Shown: one piece after another, positions 1 to 6,986 of the stretch | How the letters are laid out: each line of letters starts with the position of its first letter | How positions within the stretch are numbered: position 1 is the stretch's first letter | Source: Ferrithrix thermotolerans DSM 19514 | GTDB lineage: Bacteria > Actinomycetota > Acidimicrobiia > Acidimicrobiales > Ilumatobacteraceae | Direction of reading: 5' to 3' | Assembly: GCA_945860575.1 (NCBI GenBank) | Contig: CAMAQQ010000043.1 | Location: 1 to 8,558, forward strand | DNA length: 8,558 nucleotides | Position numbers and translations under genes: made by a program | The notes under the pieces: model-generated | What the model was told of the DNA's origin: nothing | Databases searched by the model: none | What the model saw: only the letters and a program-made list of their open reading frames with translations

Positions 1-295
1 CCGACAGATCAGATACAACGTGTTGATAATCATGCAAGATTTCAGAAACCGCGCTCACGGCGTGGCTAGAGAAGTCTCAAGAGATGCAATAGGTGATTTT
101 TACTCGATGTTTCATAGAGCTAAACATAGTCTCAACGGGGTCACAGAACATGCGGACTGAGTTTTACTGCAGATAACTGTGCACCTCCAACAACGGCTAA
201 AACAACAACCGTGTTGCTCGTGCCCTGTCACCATTTAAACCAAAAGCATCGACACGATTTATGCTGAATTGCAAAAAGACCGTAAACATGAGCAC
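1..295. other. Region without an intact gene
   Basis: No convincing coding region is present. The plus strand is open from base 2 to 160, with an ATG at 32 that would give 42 residues, but the peptide resembles no family I recognise and has no ribosome binding site. The minus strand holds the possible transposase scrap described separately. The stretch from 161 to 295 is AT-rich with stops in all frames, and no terminator hairpin for the tRNA is obvious. Confidence 0.5.
77..163 (-). pseudogene. Possible degraded IS3-family transposase fragment
   Basis: The minus strand reads S-V-R-M-F-C-D-P-V-E-T-M-F-S-S-M-K-H-R before reaching a stop at 79-77. This resembles the segment around the third catalytic residue (Glu) of IS3-family DDE transposases, usually of the form DNA-x-x-ESFF-x-x-LK. 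A stop lies just upstream in the same frame, and no clear continuation appears in any frame downstream, so only a scrap would remain. No terminal inverted repeats are visible. The match is short and made by eye, so it could be chance. Confidence 0.2.
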
Positions 296-371
296 TGGCG
301 CCCCCGGCATGAATCGAACATGCGACCTGCGGTTTAGGAAACCGTTGCTCTATCCACTGAGCTACAGGGGC
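296..371 (-). tRNA. tRNA-Arg, anticodon CCT, with encoded CCA
   Basis: The 76-nt cloverleaf folds completely on the minus strand. The acceptor stem pairs GCCCCTG with CGGGGGC, including one U-G pair. It is followed by a G discriminator and a genomically encoded CCA (298-296). The D arm is GCTC/GAGC, the anticodon loop TTCCTAA places CCT at 338-336, and the T arm GCATG/CATGC encloses TTCGATT. The anticodon stem has an A-C mismatch at its outer pair (positions 27-43). The tRNA reads AGG arginine codons. Confidence 0.97.
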
Positions 372-463
372 TCAAGATGACGCTAGTCGCCGATTGCCAT
401 GCAGATCCACCAAATCACGATCGCTTTTATTCATCTTTCATTCAACTTGCGGATTAACTGCCG

Positions 464-476
464 TTACCTGAGGTAA
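464..476. promoter_or_regulatory. Small palindrome upstream of the glycosyltransferase operon
   Basis: TTACCTGAGGTAA is a perfect inverted repeat with 6-bp arms around a single central G. It lies 32 bp before the ATG of the first operon gene. It lacks the T-run of a terminator and may be an operator for a dimeric regulator. It could also be chance, and no regulator is identified for it here. Confidence 0.3.
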
Positions 477-508
477 GCCGACATTTAAGAATTCGTTCCT
501 AAGTTCTT

Positions 509-1639
509 ATGGTGCGTGTAGCAATCGTTTCCGAGAGTTTTCTGCCCCATATCAATGGCGTGACGAACTCGGTCTTGCGCACAATCGAATATCTAAAAAA
601 ACACAACCACGAAGTAACTGTGATCGCGCCCGGGCCAGGAGAAACAAGCGTCAACGACACTCCTGTAATTCGCATGGGATCGTTTGGGTTTCCGGGATAC
701 GACGAACTTCGCATTGCGTTGCCGAAAAAAGCGCTCGAATACGAACTTAACAACATCAAACCAGATGTCGTGCATGTCGCCGCACCAGCCGTTTTGGGCG
801 CGTGGGCAATGCGAGCCGCGCGCAAACTTAATTTGCCAACCGTGGCGATTTATCAAACCGATATCGCAGGTTTTGCCCGCCAATATCGTCTCGGGGCGAC
901 CTCGCCAGCAGTTTGGAAATACATCGCGGCAATTCACAACAAGAGTGACTTGACCCTCGCACCGTCGACTTCGGCCGTTTGGGATTTGCGACAACATGGC
1001 GTTGAAAAAGTGACGCGCTGGATGCGCGGCGTCGACAATGTCAAGTTCAACCCATCACATCGAAACAACTTTTGGCGTTTTCGATTTGGCGCTCCCGAAA
1101 AAATTATTGTCGGCTTTGTCGGCAGACTCGCACGCGAAAAACAAGTCGAGCGATTGGCCGAAGTTGCTCAAATTAAAAATGTTTCAATCGTGATCGTCGG
1201 CGATGGGCCGTGTCGCGAGAAACTCGAGAGGCTAATGCCCGAGGCACACTTCACGGGCTTTTCAACAGGCAACGAACTCTCACAGTTGTATGCATCTTTT
1301 GATGTTTTCGCTCATACGGGTGTCGACGAAACCTTTTGCCAATCGGTGCAAGAGGCACTTGCTTCTGGCGTGCCAGTGATCGCACCAGCCGTTGGCGGAC
1401 CACTTGATTTGGTGCAACACGGCCACAACGGTTTTCTTTGGTCGCCGCATCGCAACGACACGCTTTTTGAAAGTGTGAACGAAATTGTGACAAACCATGC
1501 TGTTCGCAAGTTGTGTGCGAGCAATGCGCGTTCAACAGTCGCTCACCGCACTTGGGATTCGGTAATGGCTGAACTTGTCGAGCATTATCGCTCGGTGATA
1601 ACTGGCGACAAAAACGTGAAAGCTGAGGTTGCTTCGTGA
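509..1639 (+). CDS. mgtA: GT4 glycosyltransferase, MgtA-like alpha-mannosyltransferase
   Basis: This is a 376-residue family 4 glycosyltransferase with the two-domain GT-B fold. The N-terminus (VAIVSESFLPHINGVTNSVLR) is the one typical of actinobacterial MgtA, which transfers mannose from GDP-mannose to a glucuronosyl diacylglycerol at the inner membrane face. The C-terminal donor domain shows VGFVGRLAREK (R206, K211) and the EX7E motif of retaining GT4 enzymes, E274 and E282. No membrane segment is apparent. It is first in a five-gene operon and overlaps the next gene by four bases (GTGA). There is no Shine-Dalgarno sequence before the ATG. The GTG at 512 would give the MRVAIV- start seen in relatives, so the exact start is open. 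The family call is firm; the acceptor is inferred from family and context. Confidence 0.85.
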   Translation: MVRVAIVSESFLPHINGVTNSVLRTIEYLKKHNHEVTVIAPGPGETSVNDTPVIRMGSFGFPGYDELRIALPKKALEYELNNIKPDVVHVAAPAVLGAWAMRAARKLNLPTVAIYQTDIAGFARQYRLGATSPAVWKYIAAIHNKSDLTLAPSTSAVWDLRQHGVEKVTRWMRGVDNVKFNPSHRNNFWRFRFGAPEKIIVGFVGRLAREKQVERLAEVAQIKNVSIVIVGDGPCREKLERLMPEAHFTGFSTGNELSQLYASFDVFAHTGVDETFCQSVQEALASGVPVIAPAVGGPLDLVQHGHNGFLWSPHRNDTLFESVNEIVTNHAVRKLCASNARSTVAHRTWDSVMAELVEHYRSVITGDKNVKAEVAS

Positions 1640-2421
1640 AGTCACTGGTCATCTCGTTGCATGATGTTGCACCAGCCACTTTTGATGCTTCAAAAAAGTG
1701 GATGAACCTGCTCAACGAACGCAACTTGTCGGTGTCGATGTTGGTCGTGCCAGGGCCGTGGCGAGGTGGCGATTTGGTTGGCGATAGTTCGTTTTGTAAT
1801 TGGCTGAACGAAACGGCAACCGACAAGCACGAAGTTGTGCAACACGGATACAGCCACACGATTGACCACGACGATGAACCGGGCATTTTCGGCCGTGTTG
1901 TTGGCAACTTTGCCGCACGCGGTTGTCAAGAATTCTGGGGCATCAGCGAAACAGAAGCCCGCAACAGACTGCACAGCGGGCTCGCTATTCTGGCAAAAGT
2001 TGGTCATCGCCCGTTGGGTTTTGTCGCACCAGGTTGGCTGACATCGCGGGCCGCAGTTGGTGCTGTGCGCAGAGTTGGGTTCAACTATTTGACGACACAT
2101 TTTTTTGTTCGTGACCTTGTTTCGAACAAAAGATACTTTGCACCGGTCGTTTGCCAGCGACCAAACAGTACATCGACTTCGACCGTGGCGACGATGACAA
2201 AAAAACTCGCCACGGCGTTGCGAGTTGTGAAGCTGCCGATTCGCGTTGCAATTCACCCTGATGATCTCGAACAACACGAAACACGAGATGCAATTTTTGC
2301 GGTGATTGAGAGCGCAATCGCCAATGGTTATAAATCAGAGACCTATGCGAGTTTTATCGCAGCACGACGCGAATTGAAATATTCGTTGCTCGATTCGCAC
2401 ACTCGCGAAAGTGTCGGCTGA
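1636..2421 (+). CDS. DUF2334-type polysaccharide deacetylase
   Basis: This 261-residue protein has features of the NodB/CE4-like deacetylase superfamily, DUF2334 branch. An early SLHDV carries His9-Asp10, HGYSH (70-74) provides the H-x3-H metal pair, APGW lies at 131-134, and IHPDD (206-210) supplies the late histidine. Such enzymes remove N- or O-acetyl groups from sugars in a metal-dependent way. There is no signal peptide or membrane segment, so it should act in the cytoplasm, possibly on a lipid-linked or nucleotide-linked sugar before export. It starts with GTG, overlapping the previous stop as GTGA, with GAGG eight bases upstream as a ribosome binding site. Its end overlaps the next ATG by one base (TGATG). 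The substrate is unknown; the position between two glycosyltransferases suggests tailoring of the glycan they build. Confidence 0.8.
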   Translation: MKSLVISLHDVAPATFDASKKWMNLLNERNLSVSMLVVPGPWRGGDLVGDSSFCNWLNETATDKHEVVQHGYSHTIDHDDEPGIFGRVVGNFAARGCQEFWGISETEARNRLHSGLAILAKVGHRPLGFVAPGWLTSRAAVGAVRRVGFNYLTTHFFVRDLVSNKRYFAPVVCQRPNSTSTSTVATMTKKLATALRVVKLPIRVAIHPDDLEQHETRDAIFAVIESAIANGYKSETYASFIAARRELKYSLLDSHTRESVG

Positions 2422-3569
2422 TGCACATCGTTCAAGTAGCAAATTACGTGACACCAACTTCTGGTGGTCAACGACTCGCCCTCAACTCGCTTGCCGAGCA
2501 ATACCTCGCTCACGGACATGCAACAACGCTGGTGATACCTGGCGCGAAAAAAGAGACACACATTGAAAATAACCGCAAAGTTGTGAGTTTGCCCGGTGTG
2601 CCAGTGCCCTTCAGCGGTGGATATCGCGCAATCGTGCGAAAAGAAGAGATGCAACAAACTCTTGCCGAGTTGCGACCCGACGTAGTCGAGTTATCTGACA
2701 AGACAACACTTTCGTGGGTACCGCAGTGGTGTCGAAATATGGGCATTCCTTGCGTCGTTTTCTCACATGAGCGCGCGAGCGAAGTTGTTTCAGAGCGGTT
2801 TCCAAAATGGTTGCCAGTGAGCCCGGTATTTCGTCGCTGGGGCGAAAACATTGAACAGCACGTTGATGCAATAGTTTGTGCGAGCAAATTTTCAGCAGAA
2901 GAATACTCGCAGATTCAAGAGCGCGTGAAGGTTATTCCGCTTGGTGTTGATCACGAAGTTTTCAATCCAAATGCTTCTAGTGCGCTCGATCAAAACACGA
3001 GTGCGTTAAACACGAATGCTTTCACGAGTGCTTGCACGATTCTTTTCGCCGGCAGATTGTCGTTTGAAAAACGGCCACATGTAGTGCTACTTGCGGCACG
3101 CACACTGCACCTGCGCGGGGTCAAGGCAAAGTTTGTGATTGCTGGCGACGGGCCGATGCGCAGGCAACTTGAAGCAATGGCCGATGGGCTTGATGTGACA
3201 TTTCTTGGTCGAATTTCAAGTCGCCAAGAACTCGCCACATTGATGTCTTCGGCAACTCTGGCGATCGCTCCGAGCCCGTTCGAAACTTTCGGGTTGAGCA
3301 TTCTCGAGATTCTCGCGTGCGGCACTCCAGTTGTAGTGGCCAACGCGGGAGCCGGAATGGAGATCGTCAATGACCAATGTGGCGTGATCGCATCACCCGA
3401 CGGCGAGTCAATGGCTGATGCCGTCGAGGCGATGCTTCAACGCGACTTAAGCCAAGTGCGCAAAAACTGTTCTGCTCGTGCCGCCGATTTCAGTTGGTTG
3501 ATCGCCGGCGAGTCAATGATCAATTTATTCACATCACTCACTCGGGGGCAAGCATTATGGGCAGCATGA
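2421..3569 (+). CDS. GT4 glycosyltransferase, second of the operon
   Basis: This is a 382-residue GT-B fold, family 4 glycosyltransferase. The N-terminal VQVANYVTPTSGGQRLALNSL contains the glycine loop typical of the acceptor domain. The donor domain has LFAGRLSFEKRP near 209-220 and an EX7E motif, E288 and E296, followed by CGTPVVV. It resembles actinobacterial PimC-like or related mannosyl/glycosyltransferases but cannot be assigned precisely by eye. In this operon it could transfer glucuronate from the UDP-GlcA made by the last gene, or a second mannose. Residues 184-206, at the hinge between the two domains, form an odd low-complexity linker of N/T/S/A repeats. It starts at an ATG overlapping the deacetylase stop (TGATG), and its own stop overlaps the next ATG (ATGA). 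Donor and acceptor are unknown. Confidence 0.8.
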   Translation: MHIVQVANYVTPTSGGQRLALNSLAEQYLAHGHATTLVIPGAKKETHIENNRKVVSLPGVPVPFSGGYRAIVRKEEMQQTLAELRPDVVELSDKTTLSWVPQWCRNMGIPCVVFSHERASEVVSERFPKWLPVSPVFRRWGENIEQHVDAIVCASKFSAEEYSQIQERVKVIPLGVDHEVFNPNASSALDQNTSALNTNAFTSACTILFAGRLSFEKRPHVVLLAARTLHLRGVKAKFVIAGDGPMRRQLEAMADGLDVTFLGRISSRQELATLMSSATLAIAPSPFETFGLSILEILACGTPVVVANAGAGMEIVNDQCGVIASPDGESMADAVEAMLQRDLSQVRKNCSARAADFSWLIAGESMINLFTSLTRGQALWAA

Positions 3570-4261
3570 GCGAAGTTCGCCTCGAGCCGATTCGCGGACG
3601 TGAACACCAGGTGCGCGAATTGTTTTGGTCGACGCTGACGATTGGCGAACCGCTTAAATTCGAGTTGAATTGTGCCGAACAATACGAGAATTTGAGTCTT
3701 GAGTGGTATCTAAATAGCGGCAGCGCCGACTGTGCGATCGCTATGCTTGGCGACAAACCTGTCGGCTATTGCTTGGTCTGCACTAACCACGACTCGTTTG
3801 AAAAGTTGCAAAAGAAACTCATCGGCAGACTCTTGCTCGCCTGTGTCGCCACATTGCTGACTTTTCGCATGAACGCAAAATCGCGACGATTCTATTGGTA
3901 TCGCTTAAAAGACTCGTTCACGATCATGCGAACGCGCAAAGATCTACCGACAGATGTGATGATGCACACTCACCTCAATGTGCACCACTCGCATCACGAT
4001 GGATCTGTGTCGCTGAAACTTCGTAGCCATGCCGACTCGGTCTGTAAAAGTCACAATGCGGTCGGCTACTTCGGCGAGATGAACGCTGTCGGTGGCAAAC
4101 GAATCGTCAGTCTGCGTCGCGTTGGTGGCGCGGTCGTTGGCAATTCAAAAAATCACACATTTAGTTGGCTCACTGGTCAAGAAATTCACCGATTGACGCT
4201 GGTTCGAAGACTCGAATCAATTGAAGTTGGCATAACAAAAACCGAACAGAAAGCGGCCTAG
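3566..4261 (+). CDS. GNAT-like protein of unknown function
   Basis: This protein is 231 residues when started at the ATG that overlaps the previous stop (ATGA); in-frame ATGs at 3557 (behind GGGGG) and GTG/ATG options near 3494 would lengthen it. The opening RLEPIR and the central segment at 132-152, with HTHLNV and a stretch rich in His and Ser, resemble the beta4-alpha3 region of GNAT acetyltransferases, but the acetyl-CoA loop (Q/R-x-x-G-x-G/A) is not intact. Residues 85-101 are hydrophobic and may form a buried helix or a membrane-touching segment. Its place between a glycosyltransferase and UDP-glucose dehydrogenase suggests sugar or lipid modification. Acyltransferase activity is a guess; the fold assignment is weak. 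Confidence 0.55.
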   Translation: MSEVRLEPIRGREHQVRELFWSTLTIGEPLKFELNCAEQYENLSLEWYLNSGSADCAIAMLGDKPVGYCLVCTNHDSFEKLQKKLIGRLLLACVATLLTFRMNAKSRRFYWYRLKDSFTIMRTRKDLPTDVMMHTHLNVHHSHHDGSVSLKLRSHADSVCKSHNAVGYFGEMNAVGGKRIVSLRRVGGAVVGNSKNHTFSWLTGQEIHRLTLVRRLESIEVGITKTEQKAA

Positions 4262-4264
4262 AAA

Positions 4265-5662
4265 ATGCAGTTGATTGATAATCCGATGAAAGTTTCGGTT
4301 TTTGGTGCGGGCTATGTCGGTCTTGTTTCGGCCGCAGGTTTGGCAGCGATCGGACATCAAGTCGTATGTATCGATGTTGACGCCGAGCGAGTTGAACGAT
4401 TGATGCTGGGTGAAGTGCCGTTTTATGAACCGGGTTTGAGCGAATTAGTGACTGAGTGTGTCAAACATGATCGATTGCGATTTACAACTTCATCGCAAGA
4501 TGCAATTGAGCACGGCGAAGTTCTGATGATCGGTGTCGGCACGCCACCACTGCTTGACGGTTCGGCTGATCTTTCACAAGTGATAAATGTCGCCCAAACG
4601 ATCGGTGCTCTGCTCAACCACTTCGCGGTCATCGTCGTGAAAAGCACCGTGCCTGTCGGCACTTCTGAAATCGTGCATCAGGCTGTTGCCGATGCTGTGC
4701 GGGCGGCCGGCACAAATATCGAATTCGCCGTGGCATCAAACCCGGAGTTTCTCAAAGAGGGCGATGCCGTTCGCGATTTTATGCAACCAGACCGCATTGT
4801 TGTTGGCGCGAGTGACAAGCGTGCTGTTGAGATTTTAACTGCAATGTATGCGCCGTTGTGCCCGACATCGAATGTGTTGATGGTCGTGAGCGAGAGATCT
4901 TCTGAACTTTGCAAATATGCAAGCAACGCAATGCTTGCGACACGTATTTCTTTTATGAATGAAATCGCCAAACTCTCGGACGCAGTTGGCGCCGATGTGA
5001 TCGACATTCAGCGAGTGATGGCGGCCGATCCACGCATTGGCGCGAAATATCTAAGCGCAGGTGCCGGTTTTGGTGGAAGTTGCTTTCCGAAAGATTTGCG
5101 AGCCATAGTCGCAATGGGCAATGACAACGACATGAACTTGAACTTGATCAAATCGGTGATTGAAGTCAATGATGCTCAACAAAATGTGTTGCTCGACAAA
5201 GCGATGCAACAATTTGGCTCACTCAAAGGCAAGCGATGTGCGATCTGGGGATTGTCGTTTAAACCTGAGACCGACGATATTCGCGATGCCCCGGCGTTGA
5301 CATTGATTCGTCGCCTGCTCGCCGAAGGGGCGAGCGTTGTTGCTCATGACCCGTTGGTGACTTGGCTGCCGATGTTCAGCAGCATCGCACCAAACTTGTT
5401 TGAGATCGTCGACTGCCCATACGCCGCAGTTGTGGATGCAGATGTTTTGTTTTTAGTGACCGAATGGAAGCAATTTCGCGATCTAGATATTGATCGCTTG
5501 GTGCGCAACATGCGCGAGTTTTTAGTAATCGACGGACGAAATCTTTGGCATGACAAAGATTTCAGCGCGACGCCGATCACCTACTTAGGTATCGGTCGCA
5601 GTTCGCAGAACTCGCCTGTCGAAACTGCCGAATCAAACGAATTGAACAAACTCGTCAGCTAG
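4265..5662 (+). CDS. ugd: UDP-glucose 6-dehydrogenase
   Basis: This enzyme oxidises UDP-glucose to UDP-glucuronate with two NAD+ in the cytoplasm. The N-terminal Rossmann motif GAGYVG is at 14-19. NPEFLKEGDA follows at about 159-168 with K164. The dimer/active-site helix ELCKYASNAML carries K217 and N221, and GGSCFPKDL carries the catalytic Cys273 that forms the thioester intermediate. The C-terminal UDP-binding domain includes WGLSFKPETDDIRDAP. The length of 465 residues is normal, including a short polar tail. The ATG at 4286 (MKVSVFGAGYVG) matches the usual family start and may be the true one; the first ATG lies 3 nt after the previous stop. It is last in the operon, whose glycosyltransferases could use its product. 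Its end overlaps the convergent aquaporin gene by 8 bp. Confidence 0.95.
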   Translation: MQLIDNPMKVSVFGAGYVGLVSAAGLAAIGHQVVCIDVDAERVERLMLGEVPFYEPGLSELVTECVKHDRLRFTTSSQDAIEHGEVLMIGVGTPPLLDGSADLSQVINVAQTIGALLNHFAVIVVKSTVPVGTSEIVHQAVADAVRAAGTNIEFAVASNPEFLKEGDAVRDFMQPDRIVVGASDKRAVEILTAMYAPLCPTSNVLMVVSERSSELCKYASNAMLATRISFMNEIAKLSDAVGADVIDIQRVMAADPRIGAKYLSAGAGFGGSCFPKDLRAIVAMGNDNDMNLNLIKSVIEVNDAQQNVLLDKAMQQFGSLKGKRCAIWGLSFKPETDDIRDAPALTLIRRLLAEGASVVAHDPLVTWLPMFSSIAPNLFEIVDCPYAAVVDADVLFLVTEWKQFRDLDIDRLVRNMREFLVIDGRNLWHDKDFSATPITYLGIGRSSQNSPVETAESNELNKLVS

Positions 5663-6335
5663 TTGGCTCTGATTGGCGCACGATGAACGCCAGCAAGATG
5701 AGCGTGCCGATGACAAGGCCGATTATTTGCATGACGATGAACATCGGTACCGACTCGCGTGCGATACCTGCGAATGATTCACTGAAACTACGGGCGATCG
5801 ACACGGCTGGGTTCGCCAAAGATGTCGATGAGGTGAACCAATAGGCGCCGCCTATCCATACACCTACGGCGACTGGCACCGATTCGGGTCGCGGACCGCG
5901 AGCGATCAAAAAAATCACAAGCAACAAGCCGACAGTGGCGACGACCTCACCGAGCCAGATGCCCGAGCCTTCGCGAATTTTTGTCGACGGACCAAGAATG
6001 TCGAGACTGAACATCGCGTTGGCAATTGCTGCGCCAATGATGCCACCAATTGTTTGACTAATTGCGTAAGGCACCAACTCACGCCATGGTCGCGCATCAA
6101 AAATGCAAGTTGCCGCAGTGACAACAGGGTTGAAGTGCGCACCAGAGATCGGACCGAACATCAAAATGAGCGCGATTAGTGCTCCAACTGTTGCACCTGC
6201 ATTGGCGAGAAGTTGCAGCGCAATATCTTTAGTGAGATTCGTCGCCATGATGCCCGAGCCGACGACTGAAATTATTAGCAGTGCCGTACCGAGTGCCTCG
6301 GCAAAAAGTCGTTTCGTTAAATTAGTGGGTTGCAT
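5655..6335 (-). CDS. aqpS: AqpS-like aquaporin of the arsenic operon
   Basis: This 226-residue MIP-family channel has six hydrophobic membrane segments and two half-helices. The first pore motif is NPV (69-71, in SGAHFNPVV) instead of NPA; the second is NPA (175-177) followed by Val178. In classical aquaporins the residue after the second NPA is the arginine of the ar/R selectivity filter, so this pore should be wider and less polar. AqpS channels in ars operons, known from Sinorhizobium meliloti, let arsenite flow out of the cell after ArsC reduces arsenate. Here the gene follows arsC after 3 nt, which supports the same role. No Shine-Dalgarno sequence is apparent, so translation may be coupled to arsC. 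Glycerol or other small solutes remain possible cargo. Confidence 0.85.
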   Translation of the reverse strand: MQPTNLTKRLFAEALGTALLIISVVGSGIMATNLTKDIALQLLANAGATVGALIALILMFGPISGAHFNPVVTAATCIFDARPWRELVPYAISQTIGGIIGAAIANAMFSLDILGPSTKIREGSGIWLGEVVATVGLLLVIFLIARGPRPESVPVAVGVWIGGAYWFTSSTSLANPAVSIARSFSESFAGIARESVPMFIVMQIIGLVIGTLILLAFIVRQSEPTS

Positions 6336-6338
6336 GGT

Positions 6339-6986
6339 CTATTTCGTTTCAATGCCGAGGTCGTTGAGTAGTTCTACTACACGGCGACGAATCTCGTCGC
6401 GAATCGGTCGCACTGCTTCGACGCCGAGACCCGCTGGGTCGTCAAGCGCCCAGTCTTCATAACGCTTGCCCGGAAAAATCGGGCACGCATCGCCACAACC
6501 CATCGTGATCACCGCGTCGGCCGCCTGCACGATTTCGGTAACAAACGGTTTCGGAAACTCGTTTGAAATATCGATGCCAACTTCGTTCATCGCTTCGATT
6601 GCCGCAGCATTGACCTCGCGACCGGGGTCTGAACCGCCCGAGTAAACCTCGATACGATCTTGTGCGAGGTGACGCACCCAGCCTGCGGCCATTTGCGATC
6701 GCCCGGCATTGTGAACACAAACAAAAAGCACCGACGGCATCGTGCTGCGAATTTTTCCATCTATCTTGGCTAGGGCTTTGAGACGATCGTTGGCGAAACG
6801 CGTCGTGAACACAGCCACGAATGATTGAACTTTGGCGGTTGCAAAACTCGCATACGACTCAACGACGATTGGGCGAATATATGACTCATCGTAAATGCCG
6901 GCGAACTTTCGCGACAGTTCACGAGTTGAATTTTCAATTATTTCATTCGAATCAGTATTTATGTTTCTATCGATTGCTGTACTCAT
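6339..6986 (-). CDS. arsC: Arsenate reductase ArsC, LMW-phosphatase type with N-terminal helical domain
   Basis: Residues 84-215 form a low-molecular-weight phosphatase-like arsenate reductase, which reduces As(V) to As(III). The P-loop CVHNAGR places nucleophile Cys90 and Arg96. MGCGDACP gives Cys164 and Cys168 as candidates for the thiol relay, and LDDP carries the catalytic Asp183. This pattern fits a thiol/thioredoxin- or mycothiol-linked enzyme as in other actinobacteria. Residues 15-80 are helical (RELSRKFAG, ESYASF, RFANDRLKALAKIDG) and match the three-helix N-terminal domain found on many actinobacterial ArsC proteins, thought to mediate dimerisation. The start is firm: AAAGGAG lies 7 bases upstream, inside the end of the preceding gene, and the ATG overlaps that gene's stop as ATGA. 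It is the second gene of the operon. Confidence 0.93.
   Translation of the reverse strand: MSTAIDRNINTDSNEIIENSTRELSRKFAGIYDESYIRPIVVESYASFATAKVQSFVAVFTTRFANDRLKALAKIDGKIRSTMPSVLFVCVHNAGRSQMAAGWVRHLAQDRIEVYSGGSDPGREVNAAAIEAMNEVGIDISNEFPKPFVTEIVQAADAVITMGCGDACPIFPGKRYEDWALDDPAGLGVEAVRPIRDEIRRRVVELLNDLGIETK

Noticed and set aside
32..160. Plus-strand frame of 42 codons near the window start
   Set aside because: It has no ribosome binding site and no recognisable family. It may be chance in a non-coding region or the tail of something cut off at base 1.
296..371. tRNA 3' end as attachment site of an integrated element
   Set aside because: No integrase gene and no second copy of the tRNA 3' end are present in the window.
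464..476. Terminator for a plus-strand transcript
   Set aside because: The hairpin has only 6-bp arms with one loop base and is not followed by a T-run.
1251..1907. Minus-strand open frame of 218 codons across two genes
   Set aside because: It runs antisense to the mannosyltransferase and deacetylase, has no recognisable domain, and its amino-acid composition (rich in Ser, Arg, Pro, Cys) is that of a shadow frame.
1690..2277. Minus-strand open frame of 195 codons
   Set aside because: It is antisense to the deacetylase, whose motifs are clear; the peptide is rich in Cys, Asn and Arg and matches nothing.
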